NCBI RefSeq assembly: GCF_001557535.2
Contig: NZ_CP014307.1
Span: 744,001 to 808,000 of the forward strand
Source of the DNA: Burkholderia sp. PAMC 26561
GTDB lineage: Bacteria > Pseudomonadota > Gammaproteobacteria > Burkholderiales > Burkholderiaceae
Direction: 5' to 3'
Length of the DNA stretch: 64,000 nucleotides
Shown here one piece after another: positions 1 through 8,426 of the stretch. Both the position numbers and the translations under genes were made by a program. Positions within the stretch are counted from its first letter, which is position 1, and each line of letters opens with the position of its first letter. Under the pieces are notes generated by a model, which saw only the letters and a program-made list of their open reading frames with translations, was not told the origin of the DNA and did no database searches.

Positions 1-1441
1 GCCCTTCACGCACGATCAGGATCCTGTCGCTGACGGCGAGCACTTCAAGCAAATCGGACGAGATCACAATGATCCCGATACCTTGCGAAGCGAGACGCGC
101 GAGCAGCGCATGCACTTCCGCTTTAGCGCCTATGTCGATACCGCGCGTGGGTTCATCGACGATCAGCACCTTCGGATTGCGTGCAACCCATTTCGCGATG
201 ACGATCTTCTGCTGATTGCCGCCACTCAGGTTGACGACCTTCTGCTCGGTACTTGGGGTCTTGATGCCAAGACTTCGTACGAATTGCTTGCAGCTCTCGT
301 CTTCCTTTGCGCGCTGCAAGAACTGGAAAGGCGAATAACGTTTGAGATGCGTGAGGCTGAAGTTTTCGCGCACGCTCATTCCGAGAACCAGTCCTTGCGC
401 CTTGCGGTCCTCCGTCACAAAGCCGATGCCATGTTCAATCGCATCATGGGGATTGCGGATGCTCACGCTCTTGCCGTCGACGGCGATACTTCCCGTGCAC
501 GGACGAATGCCGAAGATCATCTCCATGATTTCCGTGCGCCCTGAGCCCACCAGTCCCGCAACCCCGAGAATTTCCCCACGATGCAGCGTGAAGTTGATAT
601 CCCTGATCCGCGCCTCGGCGCCCTTTGTTGCGCGCAAGGACAAATCGCGAACCTCCAGCACGGGAACCCCGGTTGCGTGCGAACTGGCTGAACCGGGATA
701 CAGGTCGCTCAGTTCTCGATCGACCATCATGCGAACCAGCGAATCGCGCGTAACTTCCGCAATGGGCGAAGTATCGACGGTACGGCCGTCGCGTAGAACG
801 GTCACGTGGTCGGCAAGTTCGAATATCTCCTCGAGCCTGTGCGAGATATAAACCACCGCAATGTCCCGCTCGCGCAGCCGCTTGATCAGTTGCAGCAGGG
901 TGCGTGTCTCGTGATGACTGAGCGATGCCGTCGGCTCATCCATGATGATGACTTTCGACTGATACGCGAGCGCCTTCGCAATCTCGACCATCTGCTGCTG
1001 TCCAACGCTCAATTCGCTGACACGCGTTGACGGATCGACATCCAGCTCGATGGTCTCGAGCATCGCCCTGGCCTCGCGCTCCATGCGCGGCCGGTCGAGC
1101 AACCCCACTCGGTTGAGCGGCTCGCGCGCGAGAAAAAGATTCTCAGCCACGCTCAGGTTTTCAACGACTGACAGCTCCTGATAAATGATGCCGATACCAA
1201 GCGCGCGGGCATGATTGCCATCGCGCATCTCGATCTCATTGCCTTCTATCAGGATCTTGCCGCCGGGGTCAGGGGCGTAGACGCCCGTCAGGATTTTCAT
1301 GAGCGTGCTCTTGCCCGCCCCGTTCTCTCCGGCAAGCGCGAGCACTTCGCCTTGCCGGATTTGAAGGTTCACGCCATCGAGCGCCTTCACTCCGGGAAAG
1401 GTTTTGGAAATCGCGCGCATTTCCAGGAATGGCGTTGCCAT
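1..1441 (-). CDS. Sugar ABC transporter ATP-binding protein (RbsA/MglA type), 3' end cut by window edge
   Basis: Cytoplasmic ATPase that would power a ribose/galactose-type sugar importer. The reading frame runs from an ATG at 1441 off the left edge, giving about 480 of the roughly 500 residues normal for this family. Two nucleotide-binding domains are visible. The first has a Walker A motif (GENGAGKST), a signature SVGQQQ and a Walker B ending IIMDEP. The second has a degenerate Walker A region (GLVGSGRTE), the signature LSGGNQQK and VLIVDEP. This double-domain layout with a degenerate second P-loop is typical of RbsA, XylG and MglA. The gene lies 14 bp downstream of the binding-protein gene and is probably the last or near-last gene of that operon. 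The substrate cannot be read from the sequence. Confidence 0.93.
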   Translation of the reverse strand, partial: MATPFLEMRAISKTFPGVKALDGVNLQIRQGEVLALAGENGAGKSTLMKILTGVYAPDPGGKILIEGNEIEMRDGNHARALGIGIIYQELSVVENLSVAENLFLAREPLNRVGLLDRPRMEREARAMLETIELDVDPSTRVSELSVGQQQMVEIAKALAYQSKVIIMDEPTASLSHHETRTLLQLIKRLRERDIAVVYISHRLEEIFELADHVTVLRDGRTVDTSPIAEVTRDSLVRMMVDRELSDLYPGSASSHATGVPVLEVRDLSLRATKGAEARIRDINFTLHRGEILGVAGLVGSGRTEIMEMIFGIRPCTGSIAVDGKSVSIRNPHDAIEHGIGFVTEDRKAQGLVLGMSVRENFSLTHLKRYSPFQFLQRAKEDESCKQFVRSLGIKTPSTEQKVVNLSGGNQQKIVIAKWVARNPKVLIVDEPTRGIDIGAKAEVHALLARLASQGIGIIVISSDLLEVLAVSDRILIVREG

Positions 1442-1455
1442 GACGTTCCCTTTGC

Positions 1456-2400
1456 TTATTTCGTGTAACTGCCCATGTTGTCCTTCGTCACTACCGTCAC
1501 GCCTGTATCGATATCTTTGGGCGCCTCGCCCTTTCCCTGGATCTGCGCGACCAGGTTATCGACAGCAAGCGAGCCCATGGTGACGGGACGCTGGACCATG
1601 ATCCCTTGAATGGAACCGTCCTTGAGCGCCTTGAGCGTGTCGGGGAGATCATCGAATGCCAGGACTTCGAGCTTGCCTTTCATCGCGCCGAATTCCTTGG
1701 TGTTGAGCACCTTCGACACCGCCGGGCCGCCCACCTGACTCACCCCGAAGATTCCCTTCAACTGCGGATGCGCACGCAAGGTGGTCTCGGTAACCGAAAC
1801 GCCTTTTGCAAGATCGTCTTCTGTTCCCTGCGTCTCCACGATCTTGATGCCCGGATACTTCGCCAGGCCCTTCTTGATGCCCGCAATGCGCTCGTTCAGG
1901 TTCACCGCGCCGAGTTGACCAGTGATGATCGCAACCTCGCCGTTGCCGTTCAGCGCTCGGCCCATGGTCTCAGCCATCGTCGCGCCGGCCGATTCGTTGT
2001 TCGTGCCGATGTACATGGAACGTCCGCTCTTCGGCGAATCCGAGTCGAACGTCAACACCTTGATACCACTTTGCTGTGCGCGCTTCATCACGCTTTCGAC
2101 TGACTTGGGTTCGTTCACGGAAATGGCGATGCCATCCACGTGCTTCGAAATCAGGTCTTCGATGATCTTGACCTGCGTGGAGCCCTGCGTGTTTTGCGGC
2201 ACGACCCATTGATACTTCACGCCCAGCTTGTCGGCGGATGTCTGCGCGCCTTTATTGCAGTCATCGAAGAAGGGAACCGCCACCTTCGGCACCACGGCGA
2301 CGGAGATATCCTTTGCGTCCTTGGCGCTTGCCGATGCACCCATAGAAAGCGCAACCGTCGCCACGGCCATGCTCATCACGCTGCGAAATGCTTTATCCAT
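1456..2400 (-). CDS. Sugar ABC transporter periplasmic binding protein (RbsB type)
   Basis: Periplasmic receptor of the importer encoded by the flanking ATPase and permease genes; 314 aa. It begins with a Sec signal peptide (MDKAFRSVMSMAVATVALSMG, cleavage near ASASA-KDAKD). The mature part has the periplasmic-binding-protein fold of the ribose family, with IAVVPKV-like first strand, DGIAISVNEP and the VLTFDSDSP segment. I chose the ATG at 2400 because GGAGA lies about five bases upstream; an in-frame TTG twelve bases earlier sits inside that ribosome site. Family members bind ribose, xylose, allose, polyols or autoinducer-2, so the ligand is open. The divergent dehydrogenase and the neighbouring tetronate operon hint at a polyol or sugar acid, which is inference. 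Confidence 0.92.
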   Translation of the reverse strand: MDKAFRSVMSMAVATVALSMGASASAKDAKDISVAVVPKVAVPFFDDCNKGAQTSADKLGVKYQWVVPQNTQGSTQVKIIEDLISKHVDGIAISVNEPKSVESVMKRAQQSGIKVLTFDSDSPKSGRSMYIGTNNESAGATMAETMGRALNGNGEVAIITGQLGAVNLNERIAGIKKGLAKYPGIKIVETQGTEDDLAKGVSVTETTLRAHPQLKGIFGVSQVGGPAVSKVLNTKEFGAMKGKLEVLAFDDLPDTLKALKDGSIQGIMVQRPVTMGSLAVDNLVAQIQGKGEAPKDIDTGVTVVTKDNMGSYTK

Positions 2401-2457
2401 TTTCGTCTCCAAAGGTCTAGTTTTTAGTGGTGAAACAAAGGTTGGGAAGCGAAGATC

Positions 2458-3459
2458 TCAACGTCCCTTTCGGCGCACGCGCCAGATATCGATGCTGACC
2501 GCGAGCAGGATCACACAGCCGGTAATGGCCTGCTGCGCATAGGTATCGATGTTCAAAAGCACCACGCCGTTCGTGATGATCCCGGCAAGCGCCGCGCCAA
2601 TGATGGCGCCCTCCACGCTGCCCGCACCGCCGGAAAGACTCGCACCGCCAATGGCTGCTGCGGCGATCACGTCCAGCTCGGCGCCAAACCCCGAAGCCGG
2701 TTCCGCCGATACAAACCGCGAGAAGCTGACGACGCCTGCAATGGAGGCGATGAGACCCGACAATGCATAGACGATGAACTTGACGCGGAACGTACGCACG
2801 CCGCTGAGCCGCGCCGCCATTTCATTACCGCCGGTGGCATAAACATGCCGGCCGAAGCGCGTTTGCCGCATCAGCACAGAAAAGCAGAGGGTCATGACAA
2901 TCATGATGATCACGGGAAACGGTACGAATCCCACATACCCCTGCCCGATGAACGTGAAACTGTCGGGAACATCGGGCGTGACCGGTACGCCCTTCGTGAT
3001 CATGTACATCAGGCCACGTCCGATGCTCAACGTCCCCAGCGTGGCAATGAATGGCGGCAATTGAATCCAGGTGATCAGCAAACCGTTGAAGCAGCCAACC
3101 GCGAGTCCGACCACGAGCCCCGCGATCACCGCGACCACAGGACCCGCGCCGTGCTGGAAAGCCAGCGCAGTCACGAGCGATGAAAGCCCCATCACCGATC
3201 CCACAGACAAATCGATCCCGCCGGTGATGATCACGAGCATCATGCCTATTGCCATGATGGCGATCAGCGAGAACGACCTGAACACGCCCATCAGGTTGTT
3301 CGTAGTAAGGAAATAAGGGGAAAAGATGCTGATCAGGATTCCGACAAGCAGCAATACGGAGAAGATGTTCAGCTCGCGGATCTTGAGCAGGCCGCGCAAC
3401 GTGGCGGTAAGTCCCGACGATTGCCGGTGCGGATCTTCTTTGGACGATATTGCAGCCAC
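2458..3459 (-). CDS. Sugar ABC transporter permease (RbsC type)
   Basis: Inner-membrane permease of the same importer, 333 aa, with about eight to ten hydrophobic segments. The RbsC hallmark is visible: the stretch around GMMLVIITGGIDLSVGSVMGL, followed later by AAAAIGGASLSGGAGSVEGA. The start is the GTG at 3459 (VAAISSKEDPH), preceded by AAGGAGACATC; longer in-frame extensions upstream lack a ribosome site and would overrun the promoter region. It is the first gene of the leftward unit permease, binding protein, ATPase. The 210 bp to the divergent dehydrogenase at 3670 must carry both promoters. Confidence 0.92.
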   Translation of the reverse strand: MAAISSKEDPHRQSSGLTATLRGLLKIRELNIFSVLLLVGILISIFSPYFLTTNNLMGVFRSFSLIAIMAIGMMLVIITGGIDLSVGSVMGLSSLVTALAFQHGAGPVVAVIAGLVVGLAVGCFNGLLITWIQLPPFIATLGTLSIGRGLMYMITKGVPVTPDVPDSFTFIGQGYVGFVPFPVIIMIVMTLCFSVLMRQTRFGRHVYATGGNEMAARLSGVRTFRVKFIVYALSGLIASIAGVVSFSRFVSAEPASGFGAELDVIAAAAIGGASLSGGAGSVEGAIIGAALAGIITNGVVLLNIDTYAQQAITGCVILLAVSIDIWRVRRKGR

Positions 3460-3669
3460 CGATGTCTCCTTGTTCTGATTCTGGTTTAGAAGGATCGTAG
3501 GCGGCGCAAGGTTGGCGAGTCTGTGACGGGCGTCATACATGTGCATCGGGGTTGTCCCTGATGCGCGGCATCGTGGGACTATGAAGTTCGTCACAGACGC
3601 TGCGTGCGGGCCTCTGTACCATGCTTCTCAAGGTGACGTCCCTATAAAACCAGATCAGGAGCACGAGAC

Positions 3670-4563
3670 ATGACGAAGCGAGTAATAGTGACCGGCGGCA
3701 GCGGGCTGGCCGGCAAATGGGTTGTTGAGGATCTTGTGGCACACGGCTACGAAGTGTTGAACCTCGACCGCGTGCCTATGGCAAAGCCTATTGCGCGAAC
3801 GCTGATCACCGATCTGACCGACGCGGGCCAGGTGTTCAATGCGCTTGCGTCGACGACGGTGCTCAAGGAATTCGAGGACGACATCGAGCCCAAGCCCATC
3901 GATGCAATCGTCCACTTCGCTGCGATCCCGCGGATCCTGATCGTGCCCGACAACGAGGTCTTCCGCATCAACGTGATGGCGACCTACAATGTGCTCGATG
4001 CGGCGTCGAAGCTCGGCATCAAGAAAGTGATCGTGGCTTCAAGCGAGACCACGTACGGCGTAGTGTTCGCCCACAGGCATCGCAATCCGGAGTATTTCCC
4101 CTTGGACGAGGAATATCCTGTCGATCCCATGGACAGCTACGCCATGTCAAAGGTGATCAACGAAGTCACAGCAAAGGCTTTCCACGCGCGCACCGGCGCG
4201 GATATCTACTGCTTCCGGATTGGCAATGTACTGGACCCTGTCGATTATCAGAAATTCCCGACATGGCTCAAGGACCCAGGTCTGCGCAAACGCATTGCAT
4301 GGAGTTATATCGATGGACGCGATCTGGCGACGGCGTGCCGGCTTGGCATCGAAAAAGACGGGCTTGGTTTTGAAGTGATGAACGTCGCGGCCGATGACGT
4401 TTCATCGGACCGGCCGACCGCCGATTTACTGAAGGAGTTTTATCCCGGCGTGCCGGTGAAGAAGCAAATGGGAGAGTTCGAGACGCTGCTTAGCAACGAC
4501 AAGTTGAAGCGCCTGCTTGGCTGGCAGCAGCAATACAAATGGCGTGAGCAAGTCGCGCTTTAA
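3670..4563 (+). CDS. NAD(P)-dependent extended short-chain dehydrogenase/epimerase
   Basis: Cytoplasmic nucleotide-sugar-epimerase-like oxidoreductase of 297 aa. The N-terminal Rossmann motif TGGSGLAG, the HFAAIPR strand, the serine region VASSETTYG and the catalytic YxxxK (YAMSK) are all present, so the enzyme should be active. It resembles uronate or aldose dehydrogenases of the extended SDR family but I cannot assign a substrate. AGGAG lies nine bases before the ATG. It is divergent from the RbsABC-type importer, which suggests it oxidises the imported sugar or polyol, and converges on denD, the last gene of the tetronate operon. Confidence 0.85.
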   Translation: MTKRVIVTGGSGLAGKWVVEDLVAHGYEVLNLDRVPMAKPIARTLITDLTDAGQVFNALASTTVLKEFEDDIEPKPIDAIVHFAAIPRILIVPDNEVFRINVMATYNVLDAASKLGIKKVIVASSETTYGVVFAHRHRNPEYFPLDEEYPVDPMDSYAMSKVINEVTAKAFHARTGADIYCFRIGNVLDPVDYQKFPTWLKDPGLRKRIAWSYIDGRDLATACRLGIEKDGLGFEVMNVAADDVSSDRPTADLLKEFYPGVPVKKQMGEFETLLSNDKLKRLLGWQQQYKWREQVAL

Positions 4564-4597
4564 GTGCGTTGGCCGGGGATCCGCACTCAAAGCGCGA
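4553..4597. terminator. Hairpin between convergent genes, probable bidirectional terminator
   Basis: A 16-bp stem with a single mismatch pairs 4553-4568 with 4582-4597 around a 13-base loop. It overlaps the stop codon of the SDR gene. An alternative GC-rich stem (CCGGGG with CCCCGG) overlaps it. There is no long T-run, so termination in either direction is inferred from position between convergent genes. Confidence 0.55.
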
Positions 4598-4614
4598 CCC
4601 CCGGATCACCGTTC

Positions 4615-5562
4615 CTAACCTTTCCTGAATGCGCGTATTACATCGGCGAAACTGTTGTCGGCGCTCAAGCCCAGTTTCTCACCGCGTGAGACGTCCCACG
4701 CGCCAGGCCAGCTTCCCACGATCTTTTCAATCTTCGGATCCGGCTTCCAGTCGATCAACGCAGCCACCTCTTCGCCTGCCACTTCCTTCAGCGCATCGAC
4801 CATTTCAGTCACGCTGACCGACAAACCAGGCAGGTTGACCACGGGCCAAAGACCCAGCGCGGCCTGATCGAGTTCGCACCCTGCGATCAACGATTCAATC
4901 GCCTGTTGCGGCGACAGGAGCCACAAACGGGTATTGCCGTTCACCGGACATACCGCGCGTTCGCCATTCAGCGGCTCGCGAATGATGCCGCTCGCAAACG
5001 ATGAAGCCGCGGCGTTTGGCTTGCCTGGCCGCACGCTGATGGTAGGCAGGCGCAGCACACGCCCATCGACAAAACCCCGCCGCGAGTAATCACACAGCAG
5101 CAATTCTGCGATCGCTTTCTGCGTGCCATACGATGACTGCGGATTCAGTGCAGTATCGTCGCGAACCACATCAGGCAGCACGCCGCCATATACCGCCACG
5201 GAGCTCGTGAACAACACGCGCGGCGCATGGCCGAGGGTCCGGCATACATCGAGCAGCAATCGCGACGCATCCAGATTGATGCGCATGCCAAGTTCAAAAT
5301 CCGCTTCCGCTTGACCGCTGACAATCGCGGCGAGATGGAAGATCGCGTGCGTATCGGTGGTGATGCAGCGTTCCAGCACGCTTCTGTCCGCGATGTCGCC
5401 CGTCTCGGCGCGTATGCGCTTATCGTCAAAATCGGGCGCGCGTACCACGTCGAGCAACGTGAGGCTGGCAATCGGCTTGCCCATCAGCGTGCCGCGTTCG
5501 AGGAGGCCGCGTGCGAGCCGCTGGCCCAGAAAACCGGCGCCGCCGGTGATGAGAATGTTCAT
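4615..5562 (-). CDS. denD: D-erythronate dehydrogenase
   Basis: NAD-dependent extended SDR predicted to oxidise D-erythronate at C2, feeding the isomerase OtnI. The 315-residue protein starts MNILITGGAGFLGQRLARG (Rossmann GGAGFLG) and has HLAAIVSG, the TSSVAVYGG serine region and a YGTQK catalytic motif. The sequence pattern (RLPTISVRPGKPNAAASSFA, WLLSPQQA) is that of the DenD family. The ATG at 5562 is preferred; a GTG four codons earlier overlaps the otnI stop codon and is possible. It is the last gene of the seven-gene tetronate operon. Its presence with ltnD means the operon can serve both an L-threonate and a D-erythronate route. Confidence 0.88.
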   Translation of the reverse strand: MNILITGGAGFLGQRLARGLLERGTLMGKPIASLTLLDVVRAPDFDDKRIRAETGDIADRSVLERCITTDTHAIFHLAAIVSGQAEADFELGMRINLDASRLLLDVCRTLGHAPRVLFTSSVAVYGGVLPDVVRDDTALNPQSSYGTQKAIAELLLCDYSRRGFVDGRVLRLPTISVRPGKPNAAASSFASGIIREPLNGERAVCPVNGNTRLWLLSPQQAIESLIAGCELDQAALGLWPVVNLPGLSVSVTEMVDALKEVAGEEVAALIDWKPDPKIEKIVGSWPGAWDVSRGEKLGLSADNSFADVIRAFRKG

Positions 5563-5570
5563 GGCTTCAC

Positions 5571-6368
5571 TCACGCACGTTGCAGATAGGGTTTGATCCA
5601 GGCGAGGCCATCCGACGTAGCTGCTTTCGGCCGGTACTCGCAGCCAATCCAGCCGTCGTAGCCCAGCGAATCGATAAGATCGAAAAGATACGGATAATTC
5701 AGTTCGCCAACGTCCGGCTCATTGCGATCCGGCACCCCCGCAATTTGAATATGCCCGATGCCCGCGTTCGCACGTTTCATGTCGCGCTTGAGTTTCACGG
5801 CAAGGTCGCCTTCGACGATCTGGCAGTGATAGCAATCGAACTGCACCTGAAGGTTAGGCGCACCGACTTCAGCGCAGATCGCCTGGGCATCGTCTTGACG
5901 GTTGAGAAAAAATCCCGGGATGTCGCGTGTATTGATCGGCTCGATGACCACCTTGATACCCGCTGAACGCGCCGCGCCTGCAGCACGTTCGAGGTTCTTC
6001 AGATAGACCGCACGATGTTCTTCGCGTGGCTGCTCGGGCGTGATCAATCCGGCCATCACGTGCAGCGTCTTGTTGCCGAGCACGGTGGTGTATTCCAGGG
6101 CTTTATCGAGCGAACGCGCGAACTCTTCTTCGCGTCCAGGCAACGACGCAATCCCGCGCTCGCCTGCCGCCCAGTCACCGGGCGGCGCATTAAACAAGGC
6201 TTGTTTCAGGCCGTTTTCGTCGAGACGCGCCTTGATATCGGCGGCCGGGAAGTCATACGGGAACAGGAATTCCACAGCCTTGAAGCCATCTTTCGCCGCG
6301 GCAGCGAAGCGATCGAGGAAGGCGTGCTCGGTGTACATCATCGTGAGATTGGCGGCAAAACGGGGCAT
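5571..6368 (-). CDS. otnI: 2-oxotetronate isomerase (hydroxypyruvate isomerase-like)
   Basis: TIM-barrel sugar isomerase of 265 aa (xylose-isomerase-like fold, Hyi family). In the tetronate pathway it converts 2-oxotetronate to 3-oxotetronate, the substrate of the kinase OtnK. Typical features are [14 protein letters not shown] at the N-terminus, the metal-ligand region [30 protein letters not shown] and [14 protein letters not shown], and the C-terminal [13 protein letters not shown] sits nine bases before the ATG. It lies 21 bp downstream of the transporter gene and its stop overlaps a possible GTG start of denD. Paralogues that act on hydroxypyruvate look similar, but the operon decides for OtnI. 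Confidence 0.9.
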   Translation of the reverse strand: MPRFAANLTMMYTEHAFLDRFAAAAKDGFKAVEFLFPYDFPAADIKARLDENGLKQALFNAPPGDWAAGERGIASLPGREEEFARSLDKALEYTTVLGNKTLHVMAGLITPEQPREEHRAVYLKNLERAAGAARSAGIKVVIEPINTRDIPGFFLNRQDDAQAICAEVGAPNLQVQFDCYHCQIVEGDLAVKLKRDMKRANAGIGHIQIAGVPDRNEPDVGELNYPYLFDLIDSLGYDGWIGCEYRPKAATSDGLAWIKPYLQRA

Positions 6369-6389
6369 GGCAATAAACTCCTTTTCAGT

Positions 6390-7730
6390 TCAGCGATTCA
6401 CGAGCTTGGCTGGCACGAGCCATGTGGCAATGGCGCCGATCACCAGCATGGCCGCAAGTACATACATGCCGCTCGCGGTGCTGTGCGTGAGGTCCTTGAG
6501 ATAACCGATCATGTACGGGCTTGCAAAACCGGCGAGATTACCGATCGAATTGATGACCGCGATACCGGCTGCTGCCGCCGCACCTGACATGAACGCCGTA
6601 GGCAACGACCAGAACAGCGGCGCGCAGGTCAGCACGCCGGCGGCGGCGACAGACAACGCAATGATCGATATCGCTGTATTGCCTGCAAACGATGCCGCAA
6701 CCGAAAAGCCAACCGCCGCTGCAAGCGCGGGCACGATCAGATGCCAGCGGCGCTCCCGGTGTTTATCGGCGCTATGGCCCAGGATATTCATCACGACGAT
6801 TGCCACCAGGAACGGGATCGCGCTCAACAAGCCGATGTTGAATGCCCCGGTCACACCGGTTGATTTGATGAACGTCGGCATCCAGAACGTGAGGCCGTAT
6901 TGCCCTGTCACGAATGCGAAGTAGATCAGCGACATCCACCAGGTGCGGCGATCGGCGAAAAGCGCGCGCAGCGAATGTTTGGTGCTGTCGCTTGCGTGTT
7001 GCGGCTGCGTGCTGATTTCGTGTTCCAGCAGGCGCTTTTCCGGTTCTGTCAGCCACTTCGCGCTGCGGATGTTGTTGTCGAGATAAAGAATGGTCGCAAT
7101 GCCGATCAGCAACGCCGGGACCGCTTCAATGAGAAACATCCATTGCCAGCCTTCGAAGTGCCGGCTGTCGGAGAAGGTTTGCATGATCCAGCCGGACAGC
7201 GGATTGCCGAAGATGCCCGCAACCGGAATAGCCGACATGAATACCGCGATGATCTTCGCGCGCCGGTGCGATGGAAACCAGTACGTCAGATACAGGATCA
7301 CGCCCGGGTAAAAACCGGCTTCAGCGAGACCCAGGAGAAAACGCAAGATGTAGAACTGCGTGGGCGTCTTGACGAACACGAAAAGCGCGGAGAGGATGCC
7401 CCACGTAATCATGATCCGCGCAATCCAGATGCGTGCGCCGATCTTGTGCATCAATATATTACTTGGCAGTTCGAACAGAAAATAGCCAAGAAAAAACACA
7501 CCCGCACCCAGTCCAAATACCGTCTCGCTAAAACCGAGATCCTGGGACATCTGCAGCTTGGCGAAGCCCACGTTCACGCGATCCAGATAAGCGACCACAT
7601 AACACAACATCAGAAACGGCACGATGCGCCAGAAGACTTTCTTGTAAGTGCTCGCGAGTTCCTTATCGTCGTAACGGGCTGCTGCGGACGCGCGTGTACC
7701 GCCCGGCGGCACGGCTTGTTCAGGGGTCAT
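6390..7730 (-). CDS. MFS transporter, anion:cation symporter family (sugar-acid uptake)
   Basis: Inner-membrane permease of 446 aa with about twelve membrane segments, of the ACS subfamily that includes tartrate (TtuB), glucarate (GudP) and phthalate transporters. Family marks are YLDRVNVGFAKLQM after the first helix, FFLGYFLFELPSNILMHKIG, and RFLLGLAEAGFYPGVILYLTYWFP. Its place inside the tetronate operon, 42 bp after otnC and 21 bp before otnI, predicts import of threonate or erythronate, though that specificity is inferred only from context. GGAGACAAGC precedes the ATG. Confidence 0.9.
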   Translation of the reverse strand: MTPEQAVPPGGTRASAAARYDDKELASTYKKVFWRIVPFLMLCYVVAYLDRVNVGFAKLQMSQDLGFSETVFGLGAGVFFLGYFLFELPSNILMHKIGARIWIARIMITWGILSALFVFVKTPTQFYILRFLLGLAEAGFYPGVILYLTYWFPSHRRAKIIAVFMSAIPVAGIFGNPLSGWIMQTFSDSRHFEGWQWMFLIEAVPALLIGIATILYLDNNIRSAKWLTEPEKRLLEHEISTQPQHASDSTKHSLRALFADRRTWWMSLIYFAFVTGQYGLTFWMPTFIKSTGVTGAFNIGLLSAIPFLVAIVVMNILGHSADKHRERRWHLIVPALAAAVGFSVAASFAGNTAISIIALSVAAAGVLTCAPLFWSLPTAFMSGAAAAAGIAVINSIGNLAGFASPYMIGYLKDLTHSTASGMYVLAAMLVIGAIATWLVPAKLVNR

Positions 7731-7772
7731 GCTTGTCTCCAGGATTCAAGTTGGGTGATCAGACCCGCTTCG

Positions 7773-8426
7773 CTACCATCGCGCGTTGAAGGTCTTGCGT
7801 AAGTCATCGATGGCCGCTTCTTCGAGCGGCTCAGGAAGAGGTGCATTGGTCGAAAGCGCCAGCATCCAGAGACGCGCGGTTTCCTCGAGTTCTTCCAGCG
7901 CATAAGACGCGTGGCTGACGGATTTTTCCCACACGACAGGGCCGAGCCGTTCCAGCAGCACGGCACGCACCTTCGATGCGAGCGCCGCGACTTCTTCCGC
8001 TACAGCCGGATCGCCCGGGCGCCGGTAAGCAATCAGCGGCACGTGTCCAACTTTCATCACGTAGTAAGGCGTGAGGGGCGGCAGCACGTCTTCGTTGCGC
8101 CAGACACCGGCGAGCGTCAATGCAACGAGATGCGTTGAATGGGTATGGACCACGCCGTGTGCGTCGCTATTGTTCTCGTAGATCTTTCTGTGCAAGGCGA
8201 GCGTCTTGGAGGGCTTGCCGCCCGACACGTGATTGCCGGCATTATCGACCTTGGCGATGTCCGCGGGGTCGAGCCGGCCGAGGCAGGCGTCGGTCGGTGT
8301 GATGAGCCAGCCGTCGTCAAGACGTGCGCTGATGTTGCCGGCGCTGCCGACGGTGTATCGACGCTCATACAGACTTGCGCCGGTCTCGCAGATCTCTTCG
8401 CGAATGCGGGTTTCACCGGTCGCCAT
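7773..8426 (-). CDS. otnC: 3-oxo-tetronate 4-phosphate decarboxylase (class II aldolase family)
   Basis: Zinc-dependent class II aldolase/adducin-family enzyme of 217 aa. It would decarboxylate 3-oxotetronate 4-phosphate to dihydroxyacetone phosphate, closing the pathway. Visible family features are GSAGNISARLDDGWLITPT, the SKTLALHRKIY segment, and the metal-binding HTHSTHLVALT. The start is the ATG at 8426, which overlaps the TGA of otnK (TGATG), with GGAG inside the end of otnK; the two genes are therefore probably translationally coupled. A TTG one codon earlier is less likely. Confidence 0.9.
   Translation of the reverse strand: MATGETRIREEICETGASLYERRYTVGSAGNISARLDDGWLITPTDACLGRLDPADIAKVDNAGNHVSGGKPSKTLALHRKIYENNSDAHGVVHTHSTHLVALTLAGVWRNEDVLPPLTPYYVMKVGHVPLIAYRRPGDPAVAEEVAALASKVRAVLLERLGPVVWEKSVSHASYALEELEETARLWMLALSTNAPLPEPLEEAAIDDLRKTFNARW

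Noticed and set aside
1606..2542. Plus-strand frames opposite the RbsB and RbsC-type genes
   Set aside because: Shadows of well-identified transporter genes.
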